Source: Cyrtodaria siliqua (taxonomy: Eukaryota > Mollusca > Bivalvia > Adapedonta > Hiatellidae). Taken from it: a stretch of DNA of 64,000 nt. The stretch covers positions 19,195 to 83,194 of the forward strand of contig JAWPHD010011517.1 of NCBI GenBank assembly GCA_037043455.1, given 5' to 3'. Under the pieces are notes generated by a model. That model did no database searches. It was given only the letters and a program-made list of their open reading frames with translations, and had not been told where the DNA came from. The position numbers and the translations under genes are program-made. Shown here piece by piece: positions 57,480 to 64,000 of the stretch (positions are counted from its first letter, which is position 1; the number at the start of each line of letters is the position of its first letter).

Positions 57480-60460
57480 TCTCTGACAAGAGGCCCAAGA
57501 GGGCCTTTGGACGCTCTACTTGCCAGGGCTTTTTTTTGGCCGTTTTTATAGCCGTTATTCGGTCATATTCCCAATGGCAAAACATATATTTTTTTCCCAA
57601 TTTTGAGGAAAAAATTACCAATTTGAAAAAAAAAATAAAAAAATTTAAGTGTGCCAATCCAATGATTGGGGTTCAAAAGCTTAAATAAATGCTTCTGTTT
57701 ATCTTGGTGTACAAAAACAGTATTAAAAGATATAATTATGAAAGGAATGCTTTACTTTATATTTTTCCGAATTTTATTAAAAATCGCGCTAAATTTCCCA
57801 ATTTTATGAAAAATCGTGCTAAAATTCCCAATTCCAGGGGTACGGGTCATGTTCCCAAAATTATGAAAAAAAGCCCTGCTTGCTCTAGAAAAAGTTTATG
57901 TATAAGGGGCCATAACTCTTTCAAATATCGTTCAACAAGAACATGGTGATGATATACACAACTTGGCTTGGTACTGATTGTCCCTGACAAGTTTCGTTGA
58001 AATCCAGCCAGAGGTTCAGGAGAACTAGTCTGTACAAAGTTAGTGTATTAAAACCTTTAAGGGGTCATAACTCTGCCAAAATTCATTCCACCACAACGCG
58101 GCAATGACAGGTGCAACTAGGATTGGTACTGATCATCCCCATCAAGATTTGTTGAAATCCAGCAAGGAGTTCAGAAGAGACTAATCTGGACAATGTTTGG
58201 CTATTAAAACCTTTAAAGGGCCATAACTCTGCCAAAAATAATTCAACACTAATATGGCGATGATATGCACAACTAGGCTTGATACTGATCATCCTTGTCA
58301 AATTTCGTTAAAATCCAGTCAGGGATTCAGGAGAACTAGCCCGGAAAATGTGTATCAAAAAACTTTAAAGGGCCATAACTCCACCAAAAATCTGTTAACC
58401 GGAATGCCACGATCATATGCACAACTATGCTTGCTACTGATCATCCCTGTAAAGTTTTGTTGAAATGTAGCGAGGCATTCAGGAGAACTAGTCCAGACAA
58501 AGTTTGTGTATTAAAACCTTTAAAGGGCCATAACTTTGCCAAAAATCATTCAACTGGAACACGGCAATGATTCGCACAACTAGACCTGATACTGATCATC
58601 CTTGTCAAGTTTCGTTAAAATCCAGCCAGGGGTTCAGGAGAACTGGTCCAGACAAAGTTTGTGTATTAAAACCTTTTAAGGGACATAACTCTGCCAAAAT
58701 CATTCAACCGGAACACGGTGACGATATGTAGAACTAGGCTTGGTACTGATCATCCTTGAAAAGTTTCACTGAAATCTGGCCAAATAAAGGCCCTTCCTTC
58801 TTAATGAGGCCAAAATATAGCATATTTCAGAAATCAAGGGCCATAACTCCGGTGTAAATGGTCCAATCTGGCTGGTTTTGAAAATTATTGGAGCTTTCAT
58901 TGATAGTAACAATCTGGTAAAGTTTGGTAAAGATCGGATGAAAAATGAAGGCCCTATCGTAGTATTACAAGGCAAAATATAGCATATTTAACTAAATCAA
59001 GGGCCATAACTCCGCTGTTTCTAGTCCGATCTGGTTGGTTTTCAAACTTGTCCGAGCTTTCATTTATATTAACAATCTGGTAAAGTTTGGTAAAGATCGG
59101 ACGAAAAATGAAGGCCCTATCGTAATATAATTTTTTTAACTAAAGGGCTATAACTCTGCTGTTGCTGGTTCGAACTGGCTGGTTTTCGAACTTGTCTCAG
59201 CTTTCATTGATAGTAACAATCTGGTACAGTTGGGTAAAGATCGGATGAAAAATGAAGGCCCTATCATCTTAACAAGGCAAAATATAGCATTTTTAACTAA
59301 ACCAAGGGCCATAACTCTGCTGTTATTGGTCCGATCTCGCTGTTTTTTTTTAACTAGTCCGAGCTTTCATTGATATTAACAATCTGGTAAAGTTTGGTAA
59401 AGATCGGATGAAAAATGAAGGCCCTATCGTCTTAACGAGGCAACATATAGCATTTTTAACTAAGTCAAGGGCCATAACTCCGCTGTTGCTAGTCCGTTCT
59501 GGCTGGTTTTCAAAATTGTCCGAGCTTTCATTGATATTAACAATCTGTTAAAGTTTGGTAAAGATCGGATGAAAAATGAAGGCCCTATCGTCTTAACGAG
59601 GTAAAAGTAAACGGACGGAGGGACGACAGACGACGGACGACGGAAGATGGACAACACACCATCCCATAAGTGGCCAGTAGAGCTAAAAATGAAGGCCCTA
59701 TCGTCTTAACGAGGCAAAATAAAGCATTTTGAACTAAATCAAGGGCCATAACTCCGCTGTTACTGGTCCGATATAAATGGTTTTCGAAATTGTCCGAGCT
59801 TTCATTGATATTAACAATCTGATAAAGTTTGGTAAAGATCAGATGAGCAATGAAGCCCCTATCGTCTTAACGAGGCAAAACACCACACCATCCTATAAGC
59901 TCTGCTAGCCCTTGCTGGCCCTTGGCCAGTAGAGCTAACTAATGGTCCAATCTGGCTGGTTTTAGAACTTGTCCGAGCTTTCATTGATATTAACAATCTG
60001 ATAAGGTTTGGTAAAGATCGGATGAACAATGAAGCCTCTATTGTCTTAACGAGGCAAAATATAGCATTTTTAACTAAATCAAGGGCCATAACTCTGCTGT
60101 TACTAGTCCGATATGGCTGGTTTTTCGAACTTGTCCAAGCTTTCATTGATATTACCAATGTGGTAAAGTTTGGTAAAGATAGGATGCAAAATGAAGGTCC
60201 TATATCGTCTTAACGAGGCAAAATATAGCATTAACTAAATCAAGGACCATAACTCCGCTGTTACTGGTCCGATCTGGCTGGTTTTCGAACTTGTCCGTGC
60301 TTTCATTGATATTAACGATCTGTTAAAGTTTGGTAAAGATCGGCTGAAAAATGAAGGCCCTATCGTCTTAACGAGGTAAAAGTTAACAGACGGACGGACG
60401 ACGGACAACTCGCCATCCCATAAGCTCTGCTTGCTGGCCCTTGGCCAGTAGAGCTAAAAA
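57480..60460 (+). repeat. Satellite-bearing element B/G with three successive 3' ends
   Basis: The 5' end ACAAGAGGCCCAAGAGGGCC is followed by type-G monomers of about 150 bp (57880-58790: GGCCATAACTCTGCCAAAA, CAGGAGAACTAGTC). Then come type-B monomers of about 160 bp. 3' modules ending in AGTAGAGCTAAAAA or a variant recur at about 59600-59690, 59880-59938 and 60370-60460, each followed by more monomers except the last. Confidence 0.85.
57524..57878. mobile_element. 355-bp insertion with CAGGGC/GCCCTG termini
   Basis: Starts CAGGGCTTTTTTTTGG and ends AAAAAAAGCCCTG, flanked by CTTGC at both sides (57519-57523 and 57879-57883). The termini look hAT-like, though hAT duplications are normally 8 bp. 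Non-coding interior with repeated TTCCCAATTTT. Confidence 0.75.
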
Positions 60461-60477
60461 CTATCTACCAACTGATC

Positions 60478-60670
60478 ACATCATCAAACACTTACATGAT
60501 CAGTAGCACATCAGTGACATTTACATGATCAAGAAGAGCACATCAAACATTTCCCTGATCAGGAGCACATTAAACATATACATGATCAAGAAGAGCACAT
60601 CAAACATTTACACGATTAGGAGTACATTAAACATTTACATGATCAAGAAGAGCACATCAAACATTTACTA
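60478..60670 (+). repeat. Minisatellite
   Basis: Alternating units with ATGATCAAGAAGAGCACATC and ACATTTACA(C/T)GAT words, each about 27-32 bp, six or seven in total. Confidence 0.85.
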
Positions 60671-60796
60671 AACTATTATAAAATTCTATCACTATCCGGC
60701 ATTGGTCGTGTGTTCTACCACCCTTTATATTGTTAATTACTTGATCAGAAGCATAACAAATATTTACAAGTTCATTACATTATATATTATCCATAC

Positions 60797-60969
60797 CTGT
60801 TCATGTATTTTCGTGTTTGTTCTGGTCCACTTTTTGAAAGAATCCTTTTCGCAAATGTCACATTTGAACACCCTGTCCTCCGGGTTTCCATGACGCCGAT
60901 GATGTTTATTCAACGTGCTCTTATCACGGAAGCACACACCGCACACATCACAAATGAACGGTTTTTCAC
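60797..60969 (-). CDS. C2H2 zinc-finger gene, downstream exon
   Basis: The exon starts after a strong acceptor (pyrimidine-rich CTCTTTTTCTCC...GTAG) and ends at a donor ACAG|GTATGG, 173 bp, entering in phase 1 and leaving in phase 0. It encodes GEKPF, one intact finger (CDVC-x12-HHRRH) and a second domain (FKCDIC...KIHEQ) in which the first zinc-binding histidine is missing or displaced. Zinc fingers of this kind usually bind DNA in the nucleus. The linker completes the HTG codon left open by the exon at 62602-62898. A further downstream exon is expected but I could not find it in the window. No frameshift. Confidence 0.8.
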
Positions 60970-61154
60970 CTACGAACATAAAGGAGAAAAAGAGCGCTGT
61001 ACATTACTCGCATCTGGATTTTCAAAAAAGATCAAAAGCAATTACATTTTTAAGAGTGATAACACCACATTGCCAGCAATCTCAAATTAATCATCAATGC
61101 AGAAATACAAAGAATAGGTAATTCATAATGATAAGTCACTGGAAGAAAACAATT

Positions 61155-61565
61155 AAATTGAATTGGGGTTTTAAGGCGCACCAACACATGAAAGGTTATA
61201 TGGCGCCTAAAAGGAATGAACATGCCAGGCTCATCCTCCATGTACATCGAGATAAAATATGGAGAACGGGCCTAGAACCTTCTCACCCTGAACTGCAGAG
61301 TTGCTGAAAATTCTACTGTAGACACTCCATTTACCCTGGAGCGACGATATAGTTTTTCTGCCACTGTTATAGTGATATGAGCGAGATGGCACCTGAAATA
61401 ATGCAGGGGTCATGATGAAGACCTTTAATGAGCATGAACAAAAAATGATAAAATGAACATGAATTTGGGGGGTTCTACCCCTCTGCCTTTCCTCCAATGG
61501 GATCTGCAGTGGCGCTATTCTTTGCCCCGTAACCAAACTGGGCCCCTTAACCACACGGGGAAAGT
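61155..61565 (+). repeat. R1 family, longest copy
   Basis: Runs from GGTTTTAAGGCGCACCAACA through ATATGGCGCC, GGCTCATCCTCCATG and GTCATGATGAAGACC to AACCACACGGGG. It serves as the reference for the family. Confidence 0.85.
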
Positions 61566-61829
61566 CACTGGAAGACGTAGTTTATAAAATCTAGGTCACT
61601 AACAGGGATGTATTCACAGTACATTTTTGCATTGATTCCCCTACTTATAGTAGTTATAACTAACTAGACATCATAATGAAAGTTCTGCCAGTAGTTCCCT
61701 AAGAAAATAATGACCACCAAACAAAGCGCTAAAGAACAGACGTCCAACATCGAGCCATCGCGTAAGCTCTGCTGACCTTCGATCAGTAAAGCTATTAGTA
61801 AACGAACGGCCTACGGACATGCAAGAGCA

Positions 61830-62147
61830 TTAAAGGGACACACTGCAATCTTGAAGTTTTTTATCAAGCATTAAAACAAGCCTCTGAATGTATTGATCCA
61901 GTATCATTTTGACTTTAACCCTGCTTGCATATAATTAAACACAATTTGTTCAACTTTTCTTCGTTATTCTACCATAGGTTTGAATATATTATTGATACAA
62001 TATAATCAACAGCTAGTAATATGCAAAAACGATATGCTTCATAATATTCTTACAATTAATATTAATGACTGAACAAATGTGATTTACATTGAAAAACGGG
62101 ATGCCTCAAGTTCTACAAAAATCAAAGATTGCCGTGTGTCCCTTTAA
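61830..62147. mobile_element. TTAA-flanked MITE, complete copy
   Basis: TTAA precedes AGGGACACACTGCAATCTT and follows the matching AAGATTGCCGTGTGTCCCT. 318 bp including the TTAA sites. Relatives are at 51481, 55644-55964 and 63530-63717. Confidence 0.85.
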
Positions 62148-62152
62148 GTAGT

Positions 62153-62255
62153 GATGTACCGATTAATCGATTATAACCGATCATCGGTTACTTAGGCATC
62201 CGATCATGATGATCGATTATCAAAGACTATAATCGATCATCGGTTAGATGCAAGA
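62153..62255. repeat. ATCGAT/ATCGGTTA palindromic cluster
   Basis: Repeated ATCGATTATAA and CGATCATCGGTTA words after AGTGATGTACCGATTAATCG, similar to subterminal repeats of hAT-type MITEs; the other end was not found. Confidence 0.5.
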
Positions 62256-62344
62256 ATGCTCTATAATTAATGTTAAAAATAGAAATAAACCTGATTATCC
62301 AGAAGACAACACTTGCGAAAATGAGCGTATACACAAATAAACAA

Positions 62345-62500
62345 ATGCATATCAGTTATAATTATTTTGCTGATAAAATGATAATGGCATAAGCAACAAG
62401 ACAGGAAAGAATACATGTGTGTGTGTGTGTTTATCAGAAATTATTCTAAGTTCAAGGCCTCAAACTCAGATTAACATACACATGTTATACTTCATATTGA
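62345..62500 (+). repeat. Dispersed repeat R3, copy 2
   Basis: Collinear with 7090-7240 and carrying an extra (TG)n insertion at 62415-62431. Confidence 0.55.
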
Positions 62501-62601
62501 CAAAGATTGGTTACATAAAACCAATTGTAACCAATGATCGATTGCAAATTTCAACCGATTACCCATTACTACCATTAAGACCCTGTGTCCTGATGACTGA
62601 C

Positions 62602-62898
62602 CTGTATGTATAAGAGTATGGCCATTCAGACTTTTCAAATCCGTGAACTGTCTGTCACAAACTTTACATCTGTAACGCTCCTCGTCTGTGTGCAGCCTCA
62701 TATGCCTCATCAACGATGTCCGCAACTCATACAGCTTCCCGCACTGTTGACATCTATACCTCCCGTCAACGAGGGTAAAATCTGGCACGACACTGCTTCC
62801 GGAGCACGATTCGTAGTGGGCGATGTAGCTCGAGCGATGTCGGCACACGTTTTTTGCAAGTGACGTTTTTAAGTAAATATCCCTCCGCGGCGGCTTGG
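62602..62898 (-). CDS. C2H2 zinc-finger gene, upstream exon
   Basis: The open frame extends to an ATG at 62926, but a probable acceptor (TTCTATTTAG) puts the exon start at 62898, giving a 297-bp exon with phase 1 at both ends. Counting residues from that ATG, two intact fingers are C59-C62-H75-H79 (CQQCGKLY...HMRLH) and C87-C90-H103-H107 (CKVCDRQF...HTLIH). They are joined by a TDEERYR linker in place of TGEKP. An earlier CRHRSSYIAHYESC looks like a degenerate or C2HC unit. The exon closes HTG at the donor ACAG|GTCAGT. Likely a nuclear DNA-binding regulator; target unknown. The true N-terminus lies upstream or outside the window. Confidence 0.8.
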
Positions 62899-62902
62899 CT
62901 AA

Positions 62903-64000
62903 ATAGAATCCGATTAGTTTTGACATCGAAAAAAAATAAAGAAAAGAAAAAAAATACCTACCTACCTACCTACCTACCCTAATTTTTTCAACCGAGTAAC
63001 CAGAAACACAGGTATTTTTCTATCTGGCCTAACACACAAGTCTGTCATGTGCTTTTGTCAGCAAGGACATTTTTCATTCCTGATTTATTTTAAATGGATT
63101 GGAGGCGGTCTGGAAGACTATAGGCGTCTATTCAAATACGTAATGCGTTTCATTTTCATATTCAATGTACATAATATTATGCTCTAACCACAACTTTGCC
63201 AAAATAAAATTCATATTTATTGGACATGTCAATAGCATTGAATAATTGCTAAGGAAGAACTTTATACATATTTTCATAGAATAAGACGAAAATGTGTGTT
63301 TCATGAACATAGGTAATAGAGGATCTTACATGAGAGCTGACAGAGCTTAAAGTGATCCCTAAGCGTCTGCCATGTCCACTGGCACAGATATATATATTAT
63401 AGGGAGGTCAAGTGTAGTCTAAATGTTGGATATACTCAGGTTTAATGAATTCATAAGTCATTCAACTGGAAAAGTGATCATTTGTTTAATAGGCATGTCA
63501 AACATATAATACATACTGGTAATGGCTGTGAGTGAAATGTATAAATTATTGGTGCAATATTATCAACAGTTTAGTAATATAATAATAACTATTAGCTTTG
63601 CACTATTCTAGTATTAATATTAATGATTGCAAACATGTGAATTATGTAGAAAAACTAATGGGACGCTGCGAGTTGTTAGCTTTTCAACAAATCAAGATTG
63701 CTGTGTGTGCCCTTTAAGGTCCATAATTAATATGTTAATAAAACAAGTTACAACCCTATGCTGTGTTTTTTTAAAGTTGTGTCACAGGTTTTGAACATAG
63801 TTCAGCATCAACATGTATTCTCCGTTATATGTACACGTAACAGTCAGTTCAATAAAACTGTATACTTCAACGTCTCAAATGGAATGATGAGTGTTTTTTT
63901 ATTGAGTATTAAATAAGCAAAACTACTTTTCACATCACTCTCATTGGCATGGATGACAGGCTAAATGCATGTGGGAGGAAACCAGCATACACAGATCACT
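62903..64000. other. Intergenic or upstream intron sequence
   Basis: Contains a (CCTA)n run (62957-62978) and the right end of a TTAA-type MITE (about 63530-63717, ending GTGTGTGCCCTTTAA). No other exon was recognised. Confidence 0.5.

Larger units (their letters stand above)
60970..62601 (-). other. Intron of the zinc-finger gene
   Basis: It has GT at 62601-62600 (GTCAGT) and AG at 60971-60970. It contains an R1 copy, a TTAA-type MITE and the R3 copy, all non-coding. Confidence 0.75.

Overview
The window is animal nuclear DNA, AT-rich and very repeat-dense. It has tRNA-derived SINEs, an RNase H-bearing non-LTR retrotransposon with a (TTCA)n tail, an RTE-like LINE, many MITEs, and long arrays of satellite monomers that end in ACGG-type microsatellite and a short A-rich terminus. 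Monomers reading like GGCCATAACTC or GTGACCTTGACC, and the C2H2 zinc-finger exon structure, suggest a mollusc, most likely a bivalve. I infer this from sequence style; no marker gene proves it.

Only two protein-coding loci are convincing. One is an intronless 756-residue secretory-pathway protein with a glycosylated ectodomain and about eight to ten membrane segments (27588-29858, minus). I do not recognise its family. The other is a C2H2 zinc-finger gene on the minus strand, seen as two exons (62602-62898 and 60797-60969). Their splice sites and phases match, so the fingers join through a standard HTGEKP linker across a 1.6 kb intron. A decayed zinc-finger relic lies at 15.9-17.0 kb.

Layout. 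0-13 kb: end of an RTE-like element, a long-TIR element, SINEs, MITEs and several dispersed or duplicated families. 14.4-15.8 kb: a degenerate minisatellite of about 37 bp. 19.2-23.1 kb: three copies of one RNase H-type LINE, one with a clean 15-bp target duplication. 23.2-25.3 kb: a 320-bp-monomer array inserted in the right terminal repeat of a TIR element. 25.3-30.3 kb: the orphan membrane gene. 30.3-30.5 kb: two hairpins whose loops are exact reverse complements of each other. 30.8-33.9 kb: a tandem MITE-spacer-MITE-spacer-MITE array. 35.2-39.5 kb: a satellite array that splits a SINE. 39.8-60.5 kb: mostly further satellite-bearing elements with nested insertions. 60.5-64 kb: the zinc-finger gene.

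Two observations tie the window together. First, at least four unrelated-looking satellite families share one layout: a small 5' hairpin, a subterminal inverted repeat, tandem monomers carrying a related module of about 45 nt, a GACGGACGG tract, the matching inverted repeat, and a terminal TAAAAA. Two nested insertions show that such arrays are discrete inserted units; Helentron-like non-autonomous elements are my best guess. Second, three separate long palindromes with largely different arms have the same asymmetric motif (GGGCCGCAGGC or GAGCCGTTAGGC) at their exact centre, and in one place a neighbouring hairpin carries it in flipped orientation. I know of no described family that explains this.
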